A stretch of DNA of 64,000 bases from Prauserella salsuginis (GCF_024648885.1 NZ_JANBBF010000011.1:248001-312000), one strand, 5' to 3'. Positions 17,487-25,441 are shown, counted from the first letter of the stretch. Program-made: numbers and translations. The notes: generated from the sequence alone by a model not told the origin.

Positions 17487-18498
17487 GGCCGGCCAGCCGT
17501 CCCATGCCCGCGAGCACGGCGCGGGCGTTGCGCAGCACGGGCACCGCCTGTACGGCGCCACTGCCCTCACCGAGCCGCAACCCCAGGTCGAGGATTGGTT
17601 CCAGACCGAGCGCCTTGAGGGCAAACGCTTGCGCCGGCTCGGTGGACCGGTGTCCGGCGACCCACCACTGTTCGGCACCCGGCGCGATCTCGCGCGCCAC
17701 GACCGCCGCCGCGCACGGGAACACGCCGTCCAGCACGACCGGCACCCTCCGCTCGGCGGCCCGCACGAGAAAGCCGGCGGTCGCCGCCGCGCACGCGCTG
17801 CCCAGCGAGGTCAGCGCGGCGAAGGGGTCGTCGGCGGTGGCACGGGAAAGGGCCTGCTCGAGGACGGCGACCTTGCGGGCGCGGCCGTCGTCGTCGATGC
17901 CCGTGCCCGTGCCGACCACGTCGTCGGCGGGCAAGCCCAGCACCGAGGCCACGAGCGCCGCGGCGATCGTCGTGTTGCCGATGCCCATGTCACCCGGGAT
18001 AAGCAGATCCGCCCCGTCGTCGATCTCGGCGTCGGCGACCGCGGCGCCCGCATCGAACGCCTGCCGAGCCTGGCCGGGTTCGAGCGCGTCGGCCACGTCG
18101 ATGGCTCCCGACCCCCGCCGCACCTTGTGCCGCCGCACCTGTTCGGGCACGTCGTCCAGCGGGTCGTCGACCGCCAGGTCCAGCACGCGCACACGCGCGC
18201 CCACCTCGCGAGCCAGGACGTTCACGCCGGACTCACCGGCCAGGAACACGCGCACCATCGCCGCCGTCAGGTGTCGCGGATACGCCGACACCGCCCCGGA
18301 CGCCGACACCCCGTGGTCGCCCGCGAACACCACGACGCGCACCTCGTCCAGCGGGCGCGGCGGCACCTGGCCGTGGGCGGCGCACAGCCACGCGGCCAGC
18401 TGTTCGAGCCTGCCGAGCGCGCCGACGGGTTTGACCAGGCCGTCGAGCTGCTGCAGCGCCTCGTCGCGGGCACGGTCGTCGAGTGGGGGGATCTGCAC
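17479..18498 (-). CDS. cobT: Nicotinate-nucleotide--dimethylbenzimidazole phosphoribosyltransferase CobT
   Basis: Makes alpha-ribazole phosphate, the lower-ligand nucleotide of cobalamin. 339 residues, GTG start behind AGGAGAA, 9 bp after the cobU stop. Signatures: LVKPVGALGRLEQLA near the N-terminus, VFAGDHGVSASGAVSAYP, GDMGIGNTTIAAAL, and the catalytic glutamate block RLGEGSGAVQAVPVL near the C-terminus. It overlaps cobS, so the three nucleotide-loop genes appear co-translated. Confidence 0.95.
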   Translation of the reverse strand: MQIPPLDDRARDEALQQLDGLVKPVGALGRLEQLAAWLCAAHGQVPPRPLDEVRVVVFAGDHGVSASGAVSAYPRHLTAAMVRVFLAGESGVNVLAREVGARVRVLDLAVDDPLDDVPEQVRRHKVRRGSGAIDVADALEPGQARQAFDAGAAVADAEIDDGADLLIPGDMGIGNTTIAAALVASVLGLPADDVVGTGTGIDDDGRARKVAVLEQALSRATADDPFAALTSLGSACAAATAGFLVRAAERRVPVVLDGVFPCAAAVVAREIAPGAEQWWVAGHRSTEPAQAFALKALGLEPILDLGLRLGEGSGAVQAVPVLRNARAVLAGMGRLAGLG

Positions 18499-18507
18499 GG
18501 TGTTCTC

Positions 18508-19161
18508 CTATTCCAGCGTCAGCACGCGACCGGCGACGATCAGCCGGACGGCGTCGGAATGCGTGGCCACGGCGGTGTTCAGGGCCCCGAGTACGTCACG
18601 GAAGATGCGTCCCGACGCCGATGCGGGCACGACGCCGCTGCCGACCTCGTTGCTCACCGCGATCGCGGGCACGGTGGCCTGCCGCCACGCGTCGGCGAAC
18701 GCACCGAGCCGTTCGTCCACGCGTTGCTGCCAGCCCTCGCTCTGCTCCCACGCGCCGGACTCGTCGAGCACGCGCGTCAACCACGTGCCGAGGCAGTCGA
18801 TGAGCACCGGGGAGTCGGCCTCGCGCAGTGCGGCCGTGACGTCGCCCGTCTCCACCGTGGCCCAGTGCACAGGCCTGCGTGCGCGATGTGCGGCCACGCG
18901 GGCGCTCCACTCGGGGTCGTCGTCGCTCGGCGGCTTGCCCGCGGCGATGTAGGTCACCGCGGGATACCGGTCGGCGAGCTGTTCGGCGTAGCGGGACTTG
19001 CCCGAACGGACACCGCCGAGCACGAGCGTCTTACCGCCGTCGGCGTCATTGGCCCGGGTCACCGGTTCCCGGTGGCCGCGGAGCGCCGAGGCCGCGGCTT
19101 CGAGGCGGCTCGCCGCGAACTCGGCGAGGCGCCTCTTCGCATCGTTCGTCATGCAGGGCAT
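18508..19161 (-). CDS. cobU: Adenosylcobinamide kinase / guanylyltransferase CobU
   Basis: Bifunctional enzyme that phosphorylates adenosylcobinamide and then transfers GMP. 217 residues. The P-loop LVLGGVRSGKSRYAEQLADR begins at about residue 45, later than in most CobU proteins, after a charged N-terminal extension. ATGs at 19161 and 19152 are both possible; GAGTGG before 19161 favours the first. TYIAAGKP, a kinase His in RVAAHRARRP, LIDCLGTWLTR and VSNEVGSGVVP match the family. The start is only 27 bp from that of divergent cobD. Confidence 0.92.
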   Translation of the reverse strand: MPCMTNDAKRRLAEFAASRLEAAASALRGHREPVTRANDADGGKTLVLGGVRSGKSRYAEQLADRYPAVTYIAAGKPPSDDDPEWSARVAAHRARRPVHWATVETGDVTAALREADSPVLIDCLGTWLTRVLDESGAWEQSEGWQQRVDERLGAFADAWRQATVPAIAVSNEVGSGVVPASASGRIFRDVLGALNTAVATHSDAVRLIVAGRVLTLE

Positions 19162-19188
19162 TCTGGACCACTCGATAGGGTGAGCGCT

Positions 19189-20133
19189 GTGGTCCGTGTT
19201 CAAGCTGTCACCGCCGCCGGAATCGTCGCCGGGTACGCGGTCGATGTCGTCGCAGGCGACCCCCGCCGGGGACACCCCGTCGCACTGTTCGGCACCGCCG
19301 CGGCCGCGCTCGAACGGCGCATGTGGGCCGACTCCCGCGCGCGCGGCGCGGCGTACGCCGGCGTGTGTACCGGGGGAGCGGTGGCCGCAGGTGCACTCGC
19401 GGCGGCCGCGACCCGGCGCAGGCCGCTGGCCCGGTTCGCCCTCACGACCGCCGCGACGTGGGCCGTGCTCGGCGGCACCGGACTGGCCCGCGAAGGGGAC
19501 GTCATGGCAGGGCATCTGCAGGAGGGGGAGCTGCCCGCCGCCCGCGCCCGGCTCGGGCACCTGTGCGGCCGCGACGCCACCGAGCTCGACGAGAAGGGCC
19601 TGGCCCGCGCCGCGACCGAATCGATCGCCGAGAACACCTCGGACGCGGTCGTCGCGCCCCTCGTGTGGGGCGGAATCGCGGGCCTGCCGGGGCTGCTCGG
19701 CTACCGCGCCCTGAACACGCTCGACGCGATGGTCGGGCACCGCTGCGCCCGGTACGAGCGCTTCGGCTGGGCGGCCGCACGGGCCGACGACGTCGCCAAC
19801 CTCGTCCCGTCGCGGCTGTCGGCGCTCGCCGCCGCCGTCGCCGCGCCTGGAGTCGGCGGGCGTTCCGGCGCCGCCGTGCGGGCCTGGCGCCGGGACGCCC
19901 GCCAACACCCGAGCCCGAACGCCGGCCCCGTCGAGGCCGCGTTCGCCGGCGCGCTCGGCGTGCGACTGGGCGGAACCAACGTCTACGGCGGGCGCAGCGA
20001 GAACCGCGGCACACTCGGCGACGGGCCGTCGCCGAGCGCCGCCGACCTGGGACGGTCCGTGCGCCTGTCGCGCCTCGTCGGACTGGTGTCGCTGGCCGTC
20101 ACCGCCGGCGTCGCCGCGGTCCGGCGTCACTGA
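19189..20133 (+). CDS. cobD: Cobalamin biosynthesis protein CobD/CbiB
   Basis: Membrane protein that attaches the aminopropanol (phosphate) arm to adenosylcobyric acid, giving adenosylcobinamide (phosphate). 314 residues, the normal length. The GTG at 19189 has AGGG 8 bases upstream; the in-frame GTG at 19180 does not. Family blocks: DVVAGDPRRGHPVALFG, ATESIAENTSDAVVAPLVWG, LPGLLGYRALNTLDAMVGH, the cytosolic RADDVANLVPSRLSAL and SPNAGPVEAAFAGALGV. The 3' end overlaps the convergent cbtA stop by 7 bp. Confidence 0.94.
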   Translation: MVRVQAVTAAGIVAGYAVDVVAGDPRRGHPVALFGTAAAALERRMWADSRARGAAYAGVCTGGAVAAGALAAAATRRRPLARFALTTAATWAVLGGTGLAREGDVMAGHLQEGELPAARARLGHLCGRDATELDEKGLARAATESIAENTSDAVVAPLVWGGIAGLPGLLGYRALNTLDAMVGHRCARYERFGWAAARADDVANLVPSRLSALAAAVAAPGVGGRSGAAVRAWRRDARQHPSPNAGPVEAAFAGALGVRLGGTNVYGGRSENRGTLGDGPSPSAADLGRSVRLSRLVGLVSLAVTAGVAAVRRH

Positions 20134-21029
20134 CGCACCGTCACCGCGTGGCCGTCACGGCTGCCGCGTCCCAGCGCCTTCTCGGCGAGCATCGCGAACA
20201 CCAGCCCGAGTGCGCACCACAGCACCACCTGCGTGCCGAGCGAGGCGAGCCGGAAGTCCCACAGCAGCGAACCGGGGAAGCCGTCCGGCACCTCGTCGAC
20301 CGCTGGCAGCAGCGCCCCGGCCACGGCCATCACGGTGACGTAGACACCCACACCCAGCAGGCCTCCGCTCGCCGCGCCGGCACGATCTGCGGCCGCCCTG
20401 CCCACGGCGACCGCCACCATCGCGGTGACCACCGACAGCGCCAGGAACCCGAAGTAGAGCGCGGTGCGATCCTCGATCGTGCCCGCCTGGCCCACCGCGG
20501 GCGGATTGGCCGGGTATTTCAGGAACGGCACCAGCACTGCCACGGCGAACCCGCCCGCGGCCAGCAGCGCCACCGATACGCGCGGCCGCAGCGTGGTCAC
20601 CCGGCCCTGCACCACGGCGAACGCGATCGCGAACAGCCCGCCCACCGCGACGGCGTACCCGGTCACACCGGTCAACAGGCCGAGGGTGCTCTGCACCCCG
20701 CGGCCGACGAGCGCGTCGTCACCGTGGTTGTGCCCGGGTGCGGCGTCGGACTCCGCCGCGTGGTCGGGAGATTCGGAGTGTTCGTGTGCGGCCGCGTCGC
20801 CGGATCCGGCCCGGCCGGGCGACTCGGCGTGGGGCGGGGCGTCGTGGGATGCCGCGTCGTGGGATGCGGCGTCGTGGGATGCCGCGTCGTGGGCTTGCGT
20901 GCCGTGCGATTCCTCGAGCGCGATGGCATCGCCGACCGACGGTTCCCCCACGAGGTAGGCGAACCCGGCCGCGAGCACACCGGCGACGAGGCCCGCGAGC
21001 ATGCCGCGGACCAGCAACGTCTTCATCAT
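20127..21029 (-). CDS. cbtA: CbtA-family cobalt transporter subunit
   Basis: Membrane protein of the CbtA family, predicted to import cobalt with CbtB. 300 residues, ATG after GAGAGGGGAC. The first membrane segment (LLVRGMLAGLVAGVLAAGFAYLVG) is followed by a long His/Asp/Ser-rich extramembrane loop (about 42-105) with four tandem SHDAA-type repeats plus HAESPG and HEHSESPDHA. Four further membrane segments come after it. The loop carries at least eleven histidines and could bind metal, but the repeats look like a local 15-bp expansion. Lies 17 bp after cbtB under a B12 riboswitch, which supports a cobalt role. Confidence 0.88.
   Translation of the reverse strand: MMKTLLVRGMLAGLVAGVLAAGFAYLVGEPSVGDAIALEESHGTQAHDAASHDAASHDAASHDAPPHAESPGRAGSGDAAAHEHSESPDHAAESDAAPGHNHGDDALVGRGVQSTLGLLTGVTGYAVAVGGLFAIAFAVVQGRVTTLRPRVSVALLAAGGFAVAVLVPFLKYPANPPAVGQAGTIEDRTALYFGFLALSVVTAMVAVAVGRAAADRAGAASGGLLGVGVYVTVMAVAGALLPAVDEVPDGFPGSLLWDFRLASLGTQVVLWCALGLVFAMLAEKALGRGSRDGHAVTVRQ
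20839..20900 (-). repeat. 15-bp tandem repeat in cbtA
   Basis: Four copies of a 15-bp unit (GCGTCGTGGGATGCC and one-base variants on the plus strand) encode HDAAS steps in the first extramembrane loop of CbtA. Confidence 0.85.
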
Positions 21030-21046
21030 GTGTCCCCTCTCGCCGG

Positions 21047-21262
21047 TCAGTGGCAGGGGAAGGCCAGCAGGTGCCGGCCGTCGTGGACGAACTCGTGGAC
21101 CAGACCGTCCGACACCAGCGAGACGGCGCCCGCCTCGGTCGTGACGAACAGCAGCACGAGCAACGCCAGCACAGTGGTGAAGACCGCCCACGGCACGATC
21201 TCCCGCAGGGGAATGCGGACGGCAGTGGGGCGGGGGACGGAGACGACGTTCGTCTGCGACAT
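21047..21262 (-). CDS. cbtB: CbtB-family cobalt transporter subunit
   Basis: 71-residue single-pass membrane protein. The ATG follows a strong AAGGAGGT. A polar N-terminus is followed by one membrane helix (WAVFTTVLALLVLLFVTT) and the CbtB signature tail HEFVHDGRHLLAFPCH, with His/Cys metal ligands. CbtB partners CbtA in predicted B12-regulated cobalt uptake. The riboswitch lies 45 bp upstream. Confidence 0.93.
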   Translation of the reverse strand: MSQTNVVSVPRPTAVRIPLREIVPWAVFTTVLALLVLLFVTTEAGAVSLVSDGLVHEFVHDGRHLLAFPCH

Positions 21263-21306
21263 CGCGTGTACCTCCTTGGGCTTGTCGCGGCCCGATCGGA
21301 ACGGTG

Positions 21307-21409
21307 GCGATGACGGTGGGTCTGACTACGGGATGTGCTGGACTGAGCACACGCCCGATCACAGTGGCGCGACCGTGCCGGGTTCTCACCGGCTTCCAGC
21401 CGCCATCGC
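21307..21409 (-). promoter_or_regulatory. Cobalamin (B12) riboswitch of cbtBA
   Basis: On the minus strand the core reads GGAAGCCGGTGAGAACCCGG, then CGGTCGCGCCACTGTGATC and AGTCAGACCCACC, which are B12-riboswitch blocks. A GCGATG/CATCGC helix closes the element at 21404-21409 and 21307-21312. It is shorter and more diverged than the chlID element. It should shut off cobalt uptake when cobalamin is plentiful. Confidence 0.88.
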
Positions 21410-21475
21410 ATGAGCCGTTCGAGGCTAGGCCCGCCCCGCGCGGAAAGTCAACGCGGTGTGGCCCGGACCGCTCGT

Positions 21476-21517
21476 CGCGTGTCCTGCGCTCAGAACCGCG
21501 TGTCCTGCGCTCACTCG
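21476..21517. repeat. 21-bp intergenic tandem repeat, locus 2
   Basis: Two units starting at 21476 and 21497, each CGCGTGTCCTGCGCTCA plus four bases. The sequence after them (CGTCGCCC, then a GCGC-rich stretch ending CCTCCCGCGTGTT at about 21562) resembles the stretch after locus 1 (15098-15164), so a larger composite element may be shared. The rest of 21518-21671 has no gene. Confidence 0.85.
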
Positions 21518-21671
21518 TCGCCCAACCCCACGAGACGCCGAGGCGCGGCTGCGCCCTCCCGCGTGTTTAGGTATCGCTGCTGCCCACCGTCACGGCGTGC
21601 ATGCCTGTCATGGGCGGCCCACGTCGCCGGTCCGCAACCCGTCCGGACCGGCGACGTCGCGCGCGGTCGGG

Positions 21672-23513
21672 TCAACCAGGCAGCATGAACTCATTTCGTG
21701 CCAGGGCCCGCGACACGATGCGCGTATCGCCCACCTGGCCGTAGAAGCCCTGTCCGAAACGCCCGCCCGACTGGGTCCCGCCGATCGCGAACGGTTTGCC
21801 GACCGTCGCGATGCCGCGCGAGTGCTGCGCCGCATTGCGGGCGATCGGTGACCCATCGACGTGGACCACCGTGTGGCTGCCGTCGTTGACGATCGCGACG
21901 TGCGTCCACCGTCCGATCGGGACGGCGTGACTCCAGCACGTCGGGTCGTCGTTGATCGACGTCGGGTACACGACGTACTGCAGGAAGCGTTCGCTCGTGA
22001 CGTTGAGGCTGCACACGGCGTCGTCGGTGGAGTAGCCGCCGTCCTTGCCCGCATCTCCCGCGCGGCCTTCCCAGCTGAGAATGCCCATCCACGCGTGGTC
22101 GCCTTCGAACGGCTCGGGCAGGCGGAAGAACGTCTCGATGGTGTAGCCGCGGGTGAACGTCGCCGTGTTGACCGGTGCGCCGGAACGGGTGTGCAGCACG
22201 GCGCCCCTGTCGGGGTTCTTGCCGCCGTCGAACCGGACACTGGCGTGAGCGGGTGCGCCGGCATGGTGGTCGGCCGACCACGTCAGCACCTCGGCCGGGC
22301 CGTCGTGGAGGCGCTGGGCGACGAGGTCGTTGCCGTTGCCGGACAGGTCACGGGCGACCGCGCCGCCCGCCACCGGTGCGCCGTCGTCGCCCGTGCCGGC
22401 GAAGCCTTCGTCGTCGAACCGCCAGTACGCCGCCGTGCCCGCGACGAGTACCTCCGAGGCCGGGCGCGACGGCGGGTTCGGGGGCGGGGCGAACCCTGCG
22501 AACCGCTCGGTGAACGGGATCTCGATGCTGAACCGGTCCGCCTCGCCCGTCAGCTCCGCCGTTTCGGCCTCCAACGGCGTGGGGTTCTTCTTGGTCAGCA
22601 ACCACGGCGAGAATGTCTCGACGTCGATGCACCCGCGGGGGAGGTCGAATGCGTACGTTCGCAGCATGCCCGCACCGCCGTAGTAGCGGTCCTGGTAGTT
22701 CGTGATGTGCACGTGGACGGGATTTCCCGCGTCGTTGGTCAACGTCGCGCGCCCGCACGGCCAGTAGTGCCCGCCCAGTGCGAGGAAGATCTGATCGTTG
22801 CCGCGGATCAGCCCGTCCCACAGGTGCCGGCCGTGATCGGACAGCGTGGCGTCGCCGGATTCATCGGCCCACACGATGTCGTGCGTGGTGAGGACGGTCG
22901 GCAGCTTCGGATGCCGGTCCAGCACACGTTGTGCCCACCGGATCCCCGCGTCGGAGACGCGCCAGTCGAGCGCGAGCACCAGCCAGCTGCGGCCACCGGC
23001 GTCGAAGGTGTGGAAGCTGTTGTAGCCGTCAGGCGACGAGCCCCCGTACGACCGCGAACGTGCGAACCGTCCGGGGCCGAACGTGCGCAGATACGGCGTG
23101 TCGCCGCGCTGGTCGTCGCCCGACACGTCGTGGTTTCCCGCCAGCACGCTGTAGGGCAGCCGGCGGTCGACGCCGGTGCGGAAGACCGTGTCGGCGACCT
23201 GCATCTCGGCCTTGGTGCCGTGCTCGGTCAGATCGCCGAGCTGGGCGAGAAACGCGATGTTGCGATTGCGCCGCTCCCGCACCGCCCAGCGCAGGCTTTC
23301 GCGCACCGGTTCGTGGTCCGAACCACCCTCGTCGATGAGGTACTGGATGTCGGGCAGGACGGCGAACGTGAACCTCGCGCCGTCAGGGGAGGCCTGGCTG
23401 TGCGGGGCGGCCTGCGCCGGTGCCGCGTTGACAGCACCGGACGTCGCCACGACCGCGGGGGTGACGGCGGCGGCGGACAGGACGGAACGTCGGGATACTC
23501 CGGAAGGGGACAT
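21672..23513 (-). CDS. Tat-exported metallophosphatase with C-terminal LamG-like domain
   Basis: 613-residue secreted protein. The ATG start gives a twin-arginine signal (SRRSVLSAAAV, then ATSGAVNAAPAQA). The calcineurin-like phosphatase domain follows, with metal motifs FAVLPDIQY (about 50), LGDLTEHG, GNHDVSG, TTHDIVWADES and LGGHYW. The last ~210 residues form a concanavalin/LamG-like jellyroll (PVNTATFTRGYTIETFFRLP, WMGILSWEGRAGD, WTHVAIVNDGSHTVVHVDG, GQVGDTRIVSRAL). A role in extracellular phosphate-ester cleavage, perhaps while bound to a surface polymer, is inferred. The substrate is unknown. Confidence 0.87.
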   Translation of the reverse strand: MSPSGVSRRSVLSAAAVTPAVVATSGAVNAAPAQAAPHSQASPDGARFTFAVLPDIQYLIDEGGSDHEPVRESLRWAVRERRNRNIAFLAQLGDLTEHGTKAEMQVADTVFRTGVDRRLPYSVLAGNHDVSGDDQRGDTPYLRTFGPGRFARSRSYGGSSPDGYNSFHTFDAGGRSWLVLALDWRVSDAGIRWAQRVLDRHPKLPTVLTTHDIVWADESGDATLSDHGRHLWDGLIRGNDQIFLALGGHYWPCGRATLTNDAGNPVHVHITNYQDRYYGGAGMLRTYAFDLPRGCIDVETFSPWLLTKKNPTPLEAETAELTGEADRFSIEIPFTERFAGFAPPPNPPSRPASEVLVAGTAAYWRFDDEGFAGTGDDGAPVAGGAVARDLSGNGNDLVAQRLHDGPAEVLTWSADHHAGAPAHASVRFDGGKNPDRGAVLHTRSGAPVNTATFTRGYTIETFFRLPEPFEGDHAWMGILSWEGRAGDAGKDGGYSTDDAVCSLNVTSERFLQYVVYPTSINDDPTCWSHAVPIGRWTHVAIVNDGSHTVVHVDGSPIARNAAQHSRGIATVGKPFAIGGTQSGGRFGQGFYGQVGDTRIVSRALARNEFMLPG

Positions 23514-23777
23514 GCGCCGCAGTCTCGTCGCCGCCGTTGGCCGCCGAGTGGCACGGATGTTGAGCCATGCTGAACATTTGCGCGTCCACTGTGGCCGAAT
23601 CGAGACCTGCGACGCCGGATGCGTGCTGCGACACAGGGATGCGGGGACCGATGCAGCACGAAAGCACCGCCGCGCGCCAGCGTGACGGGTGGGAGCATCT
23701 GCGGGGCCCGGAGTCCGCAACACGGTCCCCGGAATCGACAACACGGGCACGGAGAGCGCACCTCTCGTGCACGAACG

Positions 23778-23830
23778 CAGGGCACGCGGTGCCGGATGCA
23801 GGACACGCGGTGCTGAATGCAGGACACGCG
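23778..23830. repeat. 21-bp intergenic tandem repeat, locus 3
   Basis: Units start at 23778, 23799 and 23820 (partial), each CAGG(G/A)CACGCGGTGC plus the rest on the plus strand. The last unit runs straight into the left arm of the gltD hairpin. The remaining intergenic sequence 23514-23777 shows no gene. Confidence 0.88.
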
Positions 23831-23867
23831 CGGGGTGGGCCGGAGGGCCGGCCCACCCCGCGCGTGT
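23824..23867 (-). terminator. Perfect 20-bp hairpin after gltD
   Basis: Arms 23824-23843 and 23848-23867 pair without a mismatch around the 4-base loop AGGG, starting 24 bp past the gltD stop. The outer ACACGCG of the left arm is the core of the 21-bp repeat. There is no T-tract. The stem is very strong and would act as an intrinsic terminator or mRNA end. Confidence 0.75.
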
Positions 23868-23890
23868 GGTTGTCGAACGCTGTGGGGTTG

Positions 23891-25345
23891 TTACGAGATG
23901 GGACGGTCCGTCGGCGCGATCGGCGCCGGGAGCATGTCCCGGTCGGTGAGGTACGCGTCGACGCCCGCGGCCGCCGACCGGCCCTCTGCGATCGCCCACA
24001 CGATCAGCGACTGCCCACGGCCCATGTCGCCGGCCACGAACACGTTGTCCAGGCTCGTCTTGAACTCCGAGTCCCGCGCCACGTTGCCGCGCTCGTCCAG
24101 CTCGACGCCCAGGTCCTCGATCAGCCCCTGCTTCTCAGGCCCGACGAAACCCATCGCCAGCAGCACCAGCTGTGCGGGCAGCTCCTGCTCCGTGCCCTCG
24201 ACCGGTTCGAACCCGCCGCTCTCGCCGCGCTGCACCTCGACGATCCGCAGAGCCTGCAGGTTGCCGTCGGCGTCGGCGACGAACTCCTGCGTGTTCACCG
24301 AGTACAGCCTCTCGCCGCCCTCCTCGTGGGCCGAGGAGACGCGGTAGATCATCGGGTACGTCGGCCACGGGTGGGCCTCCGAGCGCGACTCCGGCGGCTT
24401 CGGCATGATCTCCAGCTGCGTCACCGAGTTCGCACCCTGCCGGTGGGCCGTGCCAACACAGTCGGCGCCGGTGTCGCCGCCGCCGATCACCACGACGTCC
24501 TTGCCCGCCGCGTCGATCGGCGAGGCGCCGAGCTCGCCGCTCGCCACCTTGTTCGCGGGCGGCAGGTACTCCATCGCCTGGTAGACACCCGTGGCCTCAC
24601 GGCCGGGAGCGGGCAGGTCGCGCCATGCCGTCGCCCCGCCTGCCAGCACCACCGCGTCGTACTGCGACCGCAGCTCGTCGGCCGTGACGTCCACGCCGAC
24701 GTTCACATTGGTGCGGAACTCCGTGCCCTCCGCGCGCATCTGGTCGAGACGCCGGTCGAGACGGTGCTTCTCCATCTTGAACTCGGGGATGCCGTACCGC
24801 AGCAGTCCGCCGATCGCGTCGGCCCGCTCGAGTACGACCACGTCGTGCCCGGCGCGCGTCAGCTGCTGGGCGGCAGCCAGGCCCGACGGACCCGAGCCGA
24901 CGACCGCGACCTTCTTGCCCGTCTTCGTCGTCGGCGGCTGCGGCGTGACCCAGCCTTCCTCCCAGGCGCGGTCGATGATCGAGATCTCGACGCGCTTGAT
25001 CGTCACCGGGTCGTCGTTGATGCCCAGCACACACGCCGTCTCGCACGGCGCCGGGCACAGCGTGCCCGTGAACTCCGGGAAGTTGTTCGTGGCGTGCAGC
25101 CGCTCGATCGCGTCGGCCCAGTCGTCGCGCCACGTCAGCGTGTTCCACTCCGGAATCAGGTTGCCCAGCGGGCAGCCCTGGTGACAGAACGGGATGCCGC
25201 AGTCCATGCAGCGGCCCGCCTGGTCCTTGAGCTTGGTGCGCTCGAAGTCCTCGTAGACCTCACGCCAGTCCTTGATCCGGATGTCGACGGGACGAGACTT
25301 CGGCGTCTCCCGCTTCGTGTTCAGAAAACCCTTGGGGTCAGCCAT
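23891..25345 (-). CDS. gltD: Glutamate synthase (NADPH) small subunit GltD
   Basis: Flavoprotein subunit that passes electrons from NAD(P)H to GltB for glutamate formation from glutamine and 2-oxoglutarate. 484 residues. N-terminal Fe-S cysteines in RCMDCGIPFCHQGCPLGN at about 45-62, with further Cys in TLCPAPCETACVLG. FAD site VAVVGSGPSGLAAAQQLTRA at about 149, NADPH site VVIGGGDTGADCVGTA at about 286, and VFVAGDMGRGQSL near the end. The ATG follows GGAGGCGGCTC, a segment that is exactly duplicated at the gltB stop. Confidence 0.96.
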   Translation of the reverse strand: MADPKGFLNTKRETPKSRPVDIRIKDWREVYEDFERTKLKDQAGRCMDCGIPFCHQGCPLGNLIPEWNTLTWRDDWADAIERLHATNNFPEFTGTLCPAPCETACVLGINDDPVTIKRVEISIIDRAWEEGWVTPQPPTTKTGKKVAVVGSGPSGLAAAQQLTRAGHDVVVLERADAIGGLLRYGIPEFKMEKHRLDRRLDQMRAEGTEFRTNVNVGVDVTADELRSQYDAVVLAGGATAWRDLPAPGREATGVYQAMEYLPPANKVASGELGASPIDAAGKDVVVIGGGDTGADCVGTAHRQGANSVTQLEIMPKPPESRSEAHPWPTYPMIYRVSSAHEEGGERLYSVNTQEFVADADGNLQALRIVEVQRGESGGFEPVEGTEQELPAQLVLLAMGFVGPEKQGLIEDLGVELDERGNVARDSEFKTSLDNVFVAGDMGRGQSLIVWAIAEGRSAAAGVDAYLTDRDMLPAPIAPTDRPIS

Positions 25346-25441
25346 GAGCCGCCTCCTGTGTCTTGTGGGACACCCACGCCCGGTCGGGGCTCATGGCTGC
25401 CGCTTCGTAAACTCCGCGATTGTCAGCCATGAGCCGCCTCC
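25337..25441 (-). repeat. 20-bp direct repeat spanning gltB and gltD junctions
   Basis: GGAGGCGGCTCATGGCTGAC (minus strand) occurs at 25422-25441 and again at 25337-25356, 85 bp apart. Each copy holds a Shine-Dalgarno sequence, an ATG and an overlapping TGA. The first contains the gltB stop, the second the gltD start. Confidence 0.95.
25338..25430 (-). CDS. Candidate 30-codon linking ORF between gltB and gltD
   Basis: Reading frame from the ATG in the first repeat copy to a TGA in the second: it starts [14 protein letters not shown] and ends HKTQEAAHG. It overlaps the gltB stop and the gltD start by the same 8 bases (ATGGCTGA). Its first residues resemble the GltD start (MADPKGF) and its last resemble the GltB end (MEAAHG). 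It may be a by-product of the junction duplication that keeps translation coupled across the gap. Whether a stable peptide is made is unknown. Confidence 0.4.
   Translation of the reverse strand: MADNRGVYEAAAMSPDRAWVSHKTQEAAHG

Noticed and set aside
17161-20133. Very long plus-strand frame that ends in cobD
   Set aside because: Only the part from 19189 is CobD. The upstream part is the antisense shadow of cobS, cobT and cobU.
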